Source: Gastrodia elata
Taxonomy: Eukaryota; Streptophyta; Magnoliopsida; Asparagales; Orchidaceae
Length of the DNA: 64,000 nt
Direction of reading: 5' to 3'
Assembly (NCBI GenBank): GCA_016760335.1
Contig: CM028674.1
Span: 40,808,801 to 40,872,800, forward strand
The translations under genes were made by a program, and so were the position numbers. Positions 9,479 through 20,133 of this stretch are shown here, in pieces. Numbering within the stretch: position 1 is the first letter of the stretch; each line of letters begins with the position of its first letter. The notes below the pieces were generated by a model. It saw only the letters and a program-made list of their open reading frames with translations, did no database searches and was not told the DNA's origin.

Positions 9479-12400
9479 TGTAACAACCCAAGTGTTGTTA
9501 TCCATCAATTAGTAACCTAATTGACTATAAATTATTTATATTACTCTTATAATAGTATTAAGAGCATCCACCTCGAATTTCATGCTATTTAGAGACCGTT
9601 TGATAATTTTCAGTATTTCCCGATTTTTTGATAATTCCGAGAATACATAAATTATTTAGATCTCAGAATAAAAAACGAAGTCTGTCATTGGACTCATCAC
9701 CCCCAAATTAGCTAAAGGTGATATTTTAGAAATGTTTGGAAGTCGTTAAAAATTTCCCGATTATTTTAATATTATTTTAATACCAAAAAAATTAGATAAT
9801 TAAATTAACATCTGATCAAAAATTCGATTTCATTTTTGAGTTCTTCACCCCTCAATTAGGTAAGTGTGATAATTAGGAATTTTTCGGAGTGAATTTGAGT
9901 ATATAAATTTGATTAAATAAATTGATTAAATACTTAAATAATGCATTTAAAATAATTTATAAAAACAAACCATACGGCTTTATTTAAAACATCGCGGATC
10001 CGCTGTTTTCTTCAATGCACGGATCAACCGTTCAACTCGATATGGATCGTTCCGCCTATTATAAGGTAGATCAAATGGTCTAGAATCGACCCGATACGCA
10101 TCTTACGATCTAACCGTTCGATCATCGAATGGAACGAATGGCCAGGATTTGATCCCTGTATGTCTTCTTCTCCATCTTGCGAACGTGGCCTACGCTCGGT
10201 ACAGGCGTCGTACGTGTGCCAACTCCCGTCCTTCTCGGCCTCTCTAAACCCCTCCTAACATCTCCTTACGCTCCATTTTGGTCATTTGGAGCTGAGAGCA
10301 AGAGATAGGGGCGGCTGAAGGATTTACTAGGTCGTCGAACTTCGCCGAATACAAGGTCTTCAAAACGGTCCAAGCACGTCTTGCAATTATCCTATTCCTT
10401 TGGGTTCATCTATATTCTCGATTACGCATGTAATTATTTAGGGATGTTCTGAAAAATTTGAATGAACTTATTTCCTTTACCTGAAATCTTTCCGTCTAAG
10501 ATTTGGAATGTTAAGAATCTCCGAATTAAAACTTTTGTTATAAGATGGATTTAATTATTAGCTTTATTTCATCTCGGCTTATTGCCTTGAGCTCTAAAAA
10601 TCTCTTTGATTTTTTCTTAAGAATTTTAGGGTTTGTTTTTTTGTTAGGCTTACTTCCTCTGCGTCAATACGGGGAAGAAAGTTAAGCTTTGGGCTAATAA
10701 ATTGTTGAGTTATTGGGCCGGGCCGGGCCGAACTGTGATAATAATTATTTATAATCCATTTCATTCACGGGCTGGATTGTAAGACTTTTCGCAAGGCTTG
10801 TCATGGGCCGATTTCACGGCCCAGATTTAGCTCAGTTAAATATCATTAGAATCCCATTTAGCTTTAGGCATAAATCCACTAAAATAAATTGGCGAGCCAT
10901 TTTAATATAAGAAAAATATGCAAATTGAATCTTTGTGGCATAAATTAATGAATGACAGCAATTAATTATTTTGTTGGATTGATGTGTTACGTTTTCTGTA
11001 ATAATAATTGATTAGTAAAGATTTAATGATTAAATTTTAAAATTGAAGAATTAAATCATATAATTTAAAAACATTTTATAAATTATACATCCAAAATATA
11101 TAATCTTATATATTATTTTGACCATAAAAATGTTCAAATTATTAATATGCTACCTAAATTCTATTTGTCTATATATTTTCATTAATCACAGTTAGGTTAA
11201 GTAAATTAATTATAATTAATTTCAAATTTTATGTATGTGATATAACTTGAGAAATTGATATCCAAATTGGACAAATAAATAGTTTATTTCAATCACAAAA
11301 ATGTGTAGAATAATTATATGAGATCAAATTTATGTTTTGAATCTTAAATCTCATAATGAATTTTTAACCCTAATTAGAAGTCCTTCCAAACCCTGAAATC
11401 CTAAAGTTGCCCAAATTTGACTTAGTTAGGTCATTCTTCTCCTTATGCTATAAGAATTCTATTGATATGTATATCATTTCATTTGGACAATAATTTGAGA
11501 TTTTAGGTATTTGACTCCTCAAATTAGGTAATTTTTCAACTTCATATTTTTTATTTATGCCTATTTTAGGTATATTGAACCCTAGGATAACAAACTTGTT
11601 TCAATTTCCTTACTTCACATACACTTTCTTTTGTATGTTTGAATCTTAAATATCCATAATTAAAAATTTAAAAATGTTTAGCACTTAATTAAATTGATCT
11701 TCATAGATTGTAGAATTGCTATTGGAGTGAATTAAATTGAATGAATTGCATGTGATCTCATAAGTTAAATTATTTCCAATTATATTGATAGATTTCACAA
11801 TTATGTATGTTATAAATTTAGTGAGACTATTGATGGTTAGCCTAGGGCAAGCTATGTTGGTAATATAAGGAGATCTCACATCATTAGAGGGTGAGTGTGA
11901 GTGTTATTTTCATTGAAACCCTGTTTTCCTTTACTAGTTAGGCAGGTGTGCTTAACTCCTCCTTCCATTCTGTGTGTGCCCGCAGAATGTGACTTTTTAT
12001 AAAATAACCTTAACAACTAATATTATACGAGTCTTTTACAATATTATTGATTGTAAGATCTCATCATAGCCTTTTAGCTATTTTTCTATTATATAGTTCT
12101 AGACTATACATTCTTAGTCCAAGAGACTAATTTTTATTTTCTTATTATGTTTTGCACTTTCTATTTTCAATACTATGATTTACTTACTTACAATTTATAT
12201 AATGCAATGTATGTTGCTTTAATTCCCATTTAAATACTTCACTGCTTTTCTTTTGCTTATTTAGCATAATTTCAATTGAACATATACATGTTTCATTTCT
12301 TTTACTTTCAAATGCACATTAGTAGTTTCTAGCATCTTTTAGGATGTTTTTTCTCTTTTCTTTTTGGTTGTAGACTAGAAAGATAATACATGTGAGTACT

Positions 12401-13066
12401 CTTACTTATTTTATTTTCAACTGTTCGTCTTTACAGTTATAATTACTTTCCTTCCTTTCTTGAATGCTTTCAAATGCTCCTTTTCTATTTAAATTGTAAA
12501 TTAGTTGTGATATCCAAATGAACTTAAATATTAGCCAATTTTAGAATGTGCTTAGACTGTTTAGTCTAACTACTTTTTTTCTTTTCTTGGCTTTGCCCTA
12601 TCATATTTAAATACCAATATACGATGGATCAGGAGTAGTATAATTCAAGTAAAACTGGTCCTAGCACCTAAAGAGCTTCCATAAAGAAATTGCTTTCGCT
12701 TATTTCTTTTTCATTACTTGCACTTTTAATTCAAATGAGAGAGTGGCTTATTTATTCTTAACTCTTACATATTAAAATGCATGTAATAACTTAACTTAAA
12801 CAGCTTGTGATGTTTTTACCTACACTATGTGCTGATTATTATTTATTTTGAAACTTCTACATGTTTTGTGTACACTTGTTGCATATTTTCCTACATGCTC
12901 CCTACATACTTTCATTGCAAACTATTATTTTAACTTAACAATCGCTTATAAAGTGACTTGGCCACATCATCTAATGTTTGATTAGCTTTCTTCTAATCTA
13001 GTATTAGATGCTAAGGTAACACTCCAATGTTGGGTTGATCTCCTATCCAATATTGGAGTCATTGCA
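9479..13066 (+). mobile_element. 5' LTR of Ty3/gypsy element D (3588 bp)
   Basis: Starts TGTAACAACCC with the inverted repeat TAACAAC/GTTGTTA and ends TCATTGCA, followed 2 nt later by a tRNA-Met primer site. It contains two copies of the TCACCCC..GGGGTGA type hairpin (about 9696 and 9843), a GC-richer segment (9985-10330), and near its 3' end the stem TTAGACT/AGTCTAA (12552-12569) followed by GCCCTATCATA and GATGGATC. Its size and terminus put it with the other long LTRs in this window. The length is unusual for gypsy elements in general but is known in Tekay/Del chromoviruses. Confidence 0.8.
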
Positions 13067-13067
13067 G

Positions 13068-13081
13068 TTGGTATCTGAGCC
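13068..13081 (+). other. Primer-binding site of element D (tRNA-Met type)
   Basis: TTGGTATCTGAGCC, one mismatch from the TGGTATCAGAGCC complement of plant initiator tRNA-Met, immediately after the LTR. Confidence 0.8.
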
Positions 13082-13370
13082 AAGATTGAGAATGTTAAGT
13101 TAAAAATAGATATCCACTCATCCAAGATAACAATACAGAAAGGTAAAAATATTAAAGAAATATCACCTTAGGAAAGTGAACAAACTTCTAAATTCAATAA
13201 TTGTATTAAATCTTACTTGAACTTTATTAACTGACTCTCAGATGGAGAATTCAGAATCATAATTAAAACAAATTTCTAGAGCATTCTTTCAGTACTGGTA
13301 AGATGATCACTGGTACGACACAATGTATGGACATTTCTACTAAGGAGTCTCAGTACCTGGAGGTAAAGTA

Positions 13371-13574
13371 TTGGATAAAATTTTGAAGTATTGTGTGCTC
13401 AGGGGAGATTGCATCCATCAATTAGCAAGAGAGTGGTTCTCAAGGGTATTCAACATCTTTACAGCCATTCAATTCCCTGACCACATATGCCTCCAAATGT
13501 TAGATGAATTCTTCGACAACTATGCCAAAGAATGGTGGGTTCATGCCCACAATGTTCTATTTAGAGCTAGTTGA
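13371..13574 (+). CDS. Leader ORF of element D, gag-core-like (67 aa)
   Basis: This short open frame lies between the primer site and the gag ATG. Its central part aligns without gaps to the core of D's own gag: REWFSRV..FTAIQFPD..C..M and NYAKEWW against ADWFKSV..LASIKCPE..C..L and EKAEYWW. I count 12 identities in 47 positions, including the WF, IxxP and A..WW landmarks. It may therefore be a diverged second copy of the gag core. A donor-like GAG|GTAAAG (13360-13368) lies just upstream and an acceptor-like TTTCATAG ends at 13812, so the frame could also sit inside a leader intron. Whether it is translated is unknown. Confidence 0.4.
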   Translation: MDKILKYCVLRGDCIHQLAREWFSRVFNIFTAIQFPDHICLQMLDEFFDNYAKEWWVHAHNVLFRAS

Positions 13575-13813
13575 CGCCTATATCGTGCTCCTCTTTATTC
13601 TGCTTTTGAATCAATGCTCTACAATAAAATTTGCAAATGAATCTCCAATTTCTCTTTTATGTAGTAGCATCTTGTACATCATATCTTGTATGTAGTGACT
13701 TCTACTTCCTTCTACTTTTATGTACTTCTCTTATGTACTATAATTTTGTATATATTAATAAAAAGCTTTTCTTGTTTCAATTTTTGAACTTTTCTTTTTC
13801 TTAATTTCATAGA

Positions 13814-15150
13814 ATGAATTAGGATCACGAAGGTCCCACTTCCTCCATAGTTAAAGAGGCTGAACCGTCTATTCCATCTCTAAATGAAGAGATGAGGCAG
13901 ATGTTGGGAATGTTAAAAACAATGATAAAAGCTCAAATGAGAGCTGCCGAGAGGATGGCTTCCGCAAGTACCCCCTCTCATCCATCTCCAACTCTTCCAC
14001 CATCTTCTCCTCTTCCACAACAATCATCCCAAGTTCCATTTCAAACTCCCCCAGCCCCACTTGAAGTTCCTGCCCCAACTCCAAAGGTAGCTACTTTTGT
14101 ACCACAACCTACTTCAGGTCCAGTTGGGATACCTTTATCCTAGCTTTCCTTCGTTTAAGTCCCCCCACTTTCAATGGCTCTGCTTCACCTATGGAAGCAG
14201 CCGATTGGTTTAAATCAGTGGAAAAACTCTTGGCAAGCATTAAATGCCCTGAGAGTGAGTGTTATCATTTGGCTACTCATCTTTTTCATGAGAAAGCTGA
14301 ATACTGGTGGGACATTGAGCTCAAGCCTGCTTTTCTGACATATGTGTGGATGATATTCCTTGGGAAGAATTTGAGCATGTCTTTTGTACTGAACTCATCC
14401 CTCCTCCCACACAAACTATAATTGAGGATCACTCCAAAAAACTAATGTAAGGAAATCATTCTGTACATGACTATGAGATGGAATTCAGAAAACTATCTCG
14501 CTTCGCACCTTATCTACTTCGCACAGAAGTGGCTAGATGCAATAGATTTCTGAAAGGCCTAAGGAATTCTATTAAAATTCATTTGGTTTTCTTACATCAT
14601 GACAATATTCCCTAAGCTATTGGAAGGTGCTAAAATGATAGAGCACCATCAAGTACAATTTGAGATGCAAAAGTGCCCTCATTTCCAACCTTCTAGACCC
14701 GAGCATTTAAGAGTAATCGTTCTCAAGGCTGTAAGGCTTTCAATATTGTACAAAATAAAAGTTAACAAGGTGGACCAATCACCATATGTAATAGGTCACA
14801 CCCATATGGGAAGTGTTACCACACTGGTAACCGATGTTATATTTGCGGCAGGGTCAACCACTGCTACCAAGAATGCCATGCTAATTGGACAGTTGATAGA
14901 ATAAAGATCGATCATCAATAGTTAGTCCAGAATCCCACTCCATATAATTCACAAGCACCGCTTACTGCACTCATGCCTCCTTCATCTAGTAGGAACACTC
15001 GTGATCAGAAAAGAGTGCCCATATAAGCACAAAGGCAAGGGCAGAGAGGCCGTACTGATAAAGGCAAGGCAATTTCACAATCTCAAGCTGTACCCAGAGT
15101 GTACGCACTTTCTGCTTCTATTGTTAAAGAAGAAAGCGATGTCGTAACCG
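13814..15150 (+). pseudogene. gag of Ty3/gypsy element D
   Basis: Encodes the capsid/nucleocapsid polyprotein that packages element RNA. From the ATG at 13814 it shows a Pro/Ser-rich N-terminal region (about 13970-14100), then the retrotransposon gag core (14160-14400) with PPTFNGSASP, AADWFKSVEKLL and EKAEYWWDIE. A CCHC zinc knuckle follows near 14830-14880, with spacing C-x2-C-x4-H-x4-C (CYICGRVNHCYQEC). The C-terminal tail ends SDVVTG at 15150, at the proposed intron donor. A stop in codon 3 (MN*D), further stops near 14143 and 14421, and frame changes show that it is not functional. The ATG is preceded by a pyrimidine-rich CATAG at the same spacing as in element E. Confidence 0.85.
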
Positions 15151-15274
15151 GTACGTCTTACATTTAATTTTCTTTACTTCAGCTTTTTAATTTTAGTGCA
15201 TTTATTTCCTAAGTTACTTGCTTTAAACTTCATAAATTGTACTTGAAATTATTTTCATTTCTTTCCTCCTATAG
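15151..15274 (+). other. Intron-like interval between gag and protease (element D, 124 bp)
   Basis: GTACGT at the start and a pyrimidine-rich TTTCTTTCCTCCTATAG at the end. Its exact removal joins codon ACC-G to GA-ACA, so TG is followed in frame by TLSIKNHLC and the protease motif FDVGASHS, as in intact gypsy elements. Left in, it adds stop codons. Element B has a similar interval at the same codon (55282-55364). Confidence 0.6.
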
Positions 15275-15660
15275 GAACATTAAGTATTAAGAATCATTTA
15301 TGCAACACACTCTTTGATGTGGGTGCTAGTCACTCCTTCACATTAGAGAATTGTGCATATTCCATGAACTTTCAATATTTCAACCTAGGTAATACCTTGG
15401 AGTGAAAATGCTATCAGGTGCTGAAATATCAGCAAAAAGATTATGTTTGGTAGACATCCCAATTAGTAATTTTGACATAATCTTTGGAATGGATTGGTTA
15501 AGAAAATTCAGCACAGTTGTAGACTATTCTAGAAAAAGAGTTTCCCTCAAGGTAGGAAGAAAGCTTGAGATCTTCATAGGCAAGCTTGGCCTAATTACAT
15601 TCTTAATAAATACACATAAAGCTAAACGCCTTATTAATAAAGGTTGCTACGCTACATTAG
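15275..15660 (+). pseudogene. Aspartic protease of element D, truncated
   Basis: The retropepsin that processes the polyprotein. FDVGASHSF is the active-site segment; the usual DTGAS or DSGAS has V in second position. About 50 residues later the frame shifts, and the C-terminal half is readable at 15402-15660 (ISNFDIIFGMDWLRKF, then a VSLKVGRK strand). An antisense LTR end begins at 15661 and cuts off the rest of pol. Confidence 0.8.
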
Positions 15661-16525
15661 TGTGGGGCCCCCGTACTAACAGCAAGGAAGTACGGTACTT
15701 AAACAGTGGCAAATCCCTGACTCAAGTAAAGTTAGGTAAACCCAACCTGCCTTAAGCCAAGAACTTGTCACCAAGTGCTATAACATCATCAATATACAAA
15801 TATCAAAGTGGTGAAAGTAATGAACAATAGAGTAACATCCACAAGCATACATAGTAGGAAAAGAGAATGCAATATAGTAACTCATCACAATGTAGAAATA
15901 AAATACATCCAGAATTAATTATTACAAACTGAAGTTTAAAGAGAATGAAAATGTCTCTCAATCTCACTGAAATAAAATGCAATATCTAACTAAACAGCAA
16001 CAGCACGATCTTCCTCCTGAACCTGCTCCTCTTCTACGATATTGCCCATGAACACGTCTGAATCTAACATTTGTCGATATCACAAATGCCAGGGCCCCAG
16101 CCAACAAAATAAAAAGGTTACAGTTAGACAATTATCTAAGTACATTTTAGGCTATTTTAATGAACTGAATATTTTAAAGATATCACATTTTAATTTAACT
16201 AAATATGCAAGCAGTAAAGGTGCAACAAGCTATGAAAGAAATGAGTAACTATAAACTATCCATTTATAGCCAGCATATAATGCAAAATAAACAAAGGGAG
16301 GCTAAAAGCTAAAAGAAACAGCAACTACAATACAATGCTAAACCTAACATGCTTATGATTATTTTAACATACGTTGAATATATAAAAGAAATACAAGTAC
16401 TGAAAATGTGCAATTCTAGCATCCTAAATATGCCAATATATATAAGTCAGCCATATGAGTATACATACAATATGCTAGTTAAGAATAAGGAAATAAAAGA
16501 AAAGCCACTGAGATATGTGGCAAAA
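15661..16525 (-). mobile_element. Antisense LTR 3' end, tandem copy 1
   Basis: Begins TGTGGGGCCCCC, the reverse complement of the LTR 3' end. It carries the reverse complement of both stem-loops: the pair CTAACATTTGT/ACAAATGCCAG at 16064-16092 and TTAGAC/ATCTAA at 16124-16139. The region 15970-16040 matches the GAGGAGGAG-rich stretch downstream of the stem-loop. The copy ends GAGATATGTGG, followed at once by copy 2. Confidence 0.75.
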
Positions 16526-17388
16526 TGTGGGGCCCCCGTATTGACAGTAAGGATGTACGATGCTCCAACTATGGAAAATCCCTAACTTAAGTAAAGTTAG
16601 ATAAACCCAACCTACCTTAAGCCAAGAACTTGTCACTAGGTGCTATAACATTCATCAATATATAAATATCAAAGTGGCGGAAGCAATAAATAATAGAGTA
16701 ACATCCACAAGCATACACAGTAGAAAAGAGAATGCAATAGAGTAACTCATCACAATGCAGAAATAAAATACATCCAGAATTAATTATTACAAACTGAAGT
16801 TTAAAGAAAATGAAAATATCTCTCAATCTCACTGAAATAAAAAAAGCAATATCTAACTAAGCAGTAGCAGCACAGTCCTCCTCCTGAACCTGCTCCTCCT
16901 CCACGACACTGCCCACGAATACGTCTGAATCTGACATTTGTCGGTGTTACAAATGCCAGGGCCCTAGTTAACAAAACAAAAAGGTTACAGTTAGACAATT
17001 ATCTAAGTACATTTTAGGCTATTTTAATGAACTAAACATTTAAAGATATCACATTTTAATTTGACTACACATGCAAGCAGTAAAGGTGCAACAAGCTATG
17101 AAAGAAATGGGTAACTATAAACTATCCATTTATAGTCAGCATACAATGCAAAATAAATAAGGTGAGGCTAAAAGCTAAAAGAAACAACAACTACAATATA
17201 TTTCTGAACCTAACATGCTTATGATCGTGTTAACATATGCCGAGTATATAAAAGGACACAAGTACTAAAAATATGCAATTCTAGCATCCTAAACATGCCA
17301 AAATATGTATAAGTAAGCCATATGAGTATACATACAACATGCTAGTTCTGATAAGAAAAGAACATAAAAGCTACTGAGACATGTGGTA
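16526..17388 (-). mobile_element. Antisense LTR 3' end, tandem copy 2
   Basis: A close copy of the previous 865 bp in the same order throughout, with scattered substitutions and small indels (for example CAAGAACTTGTCACYARGTGC in both). The stem CTGACATTTGT/ACAAATGCCAG lies at 16931-16959. It ends GAGACATGTGG, after which element E begins. Confidence 0.75.
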
Positions 17389-17519
17389 AGAACAAAGCAA
17401 AGTATTTTCTTTCTTTATCTGTTACATGATATTCTAAAGCTTTTACTCAAAATAATTATCATCAAAATATTTTCTTTATTTGCCTCTAAATTATTTCTCA
17501 TTACTTCTTCTTTGTCAGA

Positions 17520-18691
17520 ATGAATCCTAATTCAAAAACTCATTCCACTCCTGTTAAAAAGACAGTAGCAACATTTTCTTCATCAACATCTGATGAGATT
17601 AGAACCTTAGTATAATTATTAAGATATTAGTAGAGACCCAAACCTAGGTAGCCCATAGATCTCTAATTTCACCAAACCCTCAAGTTATACAAGTTAATTC
17701 ACAAGCATCATCTAGTTTTACAATAGATGAATTTCTACATGCTTTCCTTTGTTTGAACCCTCATATCTTTAATGGATCTGCCACACCAATTGAAGCAACT
17801 AGTTGGATAAAAATTATTGAGAAAGATCTATCAAGTATCAAATGTTTTATAAGAAAAGTAATTTGTCTGACCACCCATGTGTTCGTTGAAGAATCATAAT
17901 ATTGGTGGGATAATGAACTAAATTCCCAATTTGCTGGACGCAATGTAGAAAGATTTACTTGAGAAGAATTTGAGGAATCATTCATAAAAGAGTTCATTTC
18001 ACTCTCTACCCAAATCATAATTGAAGATGAATTAATTTAACTAACTTAGGGTGATAGACTGTACTAACATATGAACTTTAGAAGATTATTAAGGTTTGCT
18101 CCAAATTTAGTGAACTAAAGCTGCAAGGTGCAGTTGTTTCTTGAATGGACTAAAAGATTCCATCAAAGATCATCTAATATCTCATCAATATGACATCTTT
18201 TCTAAATAGATAGAAGGAGCATGACTTATAGAACACCATATACTGCAGAAAGAGAAAAGGAAGAGATATTTACATCCCCCATTGAAATCTGATGTATTCA
18301 AGAGAAATAGATTGCCACCACTGAAGATCTACTAAATGACTCAGCAATAGAAAGCAAGGCAAGCACTATGATGCCAAATGACCCACCCCTATGGTAAGTG
18401 TTACCATCAGGGAAATATGTGTTATACTTACGGAAGGTTAGGGCATAATATTAGGAATGCCTATCCCATTGAACCATAGATAGAATGAAGATCAATCATC
18501 CTCTGATGGTGCATAACCTAGTGCCAGTTAGAACTCAGGCTCCCGCTCTAGCCATAATGCCTCCACCAATAATAGAATCAAATTTAGCGTCGAGGAGATA
18601 ACCTTAGCCAGCTCCAAGAGCCCCTCATCCAGATGCAAGATATAATCAAAAGGGTAAGTTATTTCTCATGAAGACAATGAAGTGGTGTTAG
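17520..18691 (+). pseudogene. gag of Ty3/gypsy element E
   Basis: The ATG at 17520 follows TTCTTTGTCAG-A, the same context as in element D. The gag core is at 17755-18020 (NPHIFNGSATPIEATSWIKIIEK, then a YWWDNEL-like stretch after a stop). The zinc-knuckle region is near 18390-18470 and has lost cysteines (CYTYGRLGHN). The coding trace runs to EVVLG at 18691, the position of the intron-like donor in D and B. Many stops and frame changes mark it as an old copy, more decayed than D. Confidence 0.75.
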
Positions 18692-18826
18692 GTATGCTTT
18701 CAATTTAATGCAAATATATTTATTTCTAAAATATGAAATTTGCTTCTTTTATTTTTTTCTAGTATTATATAATAAATTATTCAAAACTACTCAACTTATG
18801 CACACTATAAATCAATACTTTACCTG

Positions 18827-19190
18827 ATGACATTATTTGATACGAGGGTCAGTCATTTGTTTGTATCAAAAAAATGTGCACAAGCATTAAATCTCCAACA
18901 AAATAAATTGGGTAAACCATTGCATGTTCAAATGTCGTTAGGAGCGGAGTTAAGTGTGTGTAAATTTTGTAAACTGAATATCCCAATAAGTAATCAAACA
19001 TTTGAAGCATAATTCATAATTATGAAAATAACAAATTTTGATATAATTTTGGATATGAACTGGTTGAGCAAGTACAACACTGTTATAGATTGTCAATTGA
19101 AGAGATTACTATAAGAGTTGGGAAGAAGTCTGAAATTTTTGTTGGAAGACTGAGTATTGCAGTATCTATGATTATGCAATAGAGCCAAAA
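18827..19190 (+). pseudogene. Protease remnant of element E
   Basis: TLFDTRVSHLFVSK corresponds to the retropepsin LFDTGASHSFIS motif with G and A lost. It is followed by KLNIPISN, a stop, and TNFDIILDMNWLSKYNT from 19030. A GT donor-like site lies at 18692, but the acceptor expected near 18805 (ATAAATCAAT, against ATAAATCATAG in element B) has lost its AG. Confidence 0.7.
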
Positions 19191-19394
19191 GATTAATAAG
19201 GAAATGTTGTGATGCTTATCTAGTAACAATGATAGGATATCATAAAGAAGATAAGCATATAGAAAAAACAAATATAGTTAATGAATTTTTAGATATATTT
19301 CCTGATCAATTGCTAGGATTAACTCCAACGAGAGAAGTTGAGCTCTCAATTGAAATGATTCATAGAACTTAGTCTAAATCTAAATCACATGTTA

Positions 19395-19845
19395 TAAAAT
19401 GACGCCTAAAGAATTGCAAGAGCTAAAGTAGAAGTTACAAGATTTGTTGGATAAAGGGTTTGTAAGACCTATCATGTCCCCGTGGGGAGGCACAATTTTG
19501 TTCGTAAAGAAAAAATATGAATCTATGCATGTGTGGATAAATTATGGATTGCTAAATAAAGTAACAATTAAGAATAAGTATAGTTGCCAAGAATAATGAT
19601 TTATTTGATTATTTGATAGGAACAAAGGTGTTTTCAAAAATTGATTTGGATTGTGATAGTACCATATAAGGGTTAAGGATGAAGATATTTCAAAAATTGT
19701 ATTTAAAATCAAATAAGAATATTATGAGTTCTTAATCATATTATTCATGGATCTAATGCAAAGGATCATAAAGCCTTATCTAGAAAACATCTTCTTAATC
19801 TACTCAAAAAATGAAGTTATTTAATATAATAAAGATTTATTTAAT
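19395..19845 (+). pseudogene. Reverse transcriptase remnant of element E
   Basis: MTPKELQEL, LLDKGFVRP, SPWGGTILFVKKK and LNKVTIKNKY are the N-terminal RT blocks of Ty3/gypsy. FMDLMQRIIKPYLENIFLIYS at about 19745-19810 corresponds to the catalytic block, but the YxDD/FIDD aspartates are gone. The element ends in AT-rich sequence about 230 bp upstream of the PPR gene's TATA box. Confidence 0.8.
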
Positions 19846-20072
19846 ATAAATGCACAACATATCTGGTCACTAATGAAGCAAGTCACCTTCATTTCAAGGA
19901 ACGCTACTATATTTCTTAATTGTTGGGCTTCGTTTACCAACACTTATTAGCTCTTTCCGTTCAAAGAATTTTCTTAAGAACTGTTTTTTAGTCGAATGGA
20001 AAAAATCAAAGAATTTTTTTTCTTAAATTTAATGTGGATAATGTGGCTCATAGTGGGAATGTTCACAACCAA

Positions 20073-20082
20073 CTATATAAGG
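20073..20082 (+). promoter_or_regulatory. TATA box of the PPR gene
   Basis: CTATATAAGG, 52 bp before the chosen ATG. The spacing leaves only a very short 5' UTR if this TATA box and the first ATG are both used. Confidence 0.45.
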
Positions 20083-20133
20083 TTGCAAGTTTTGGGTATA
20101 AATCATTTTCTGATTTAAGCTCATGGCTGCTCT

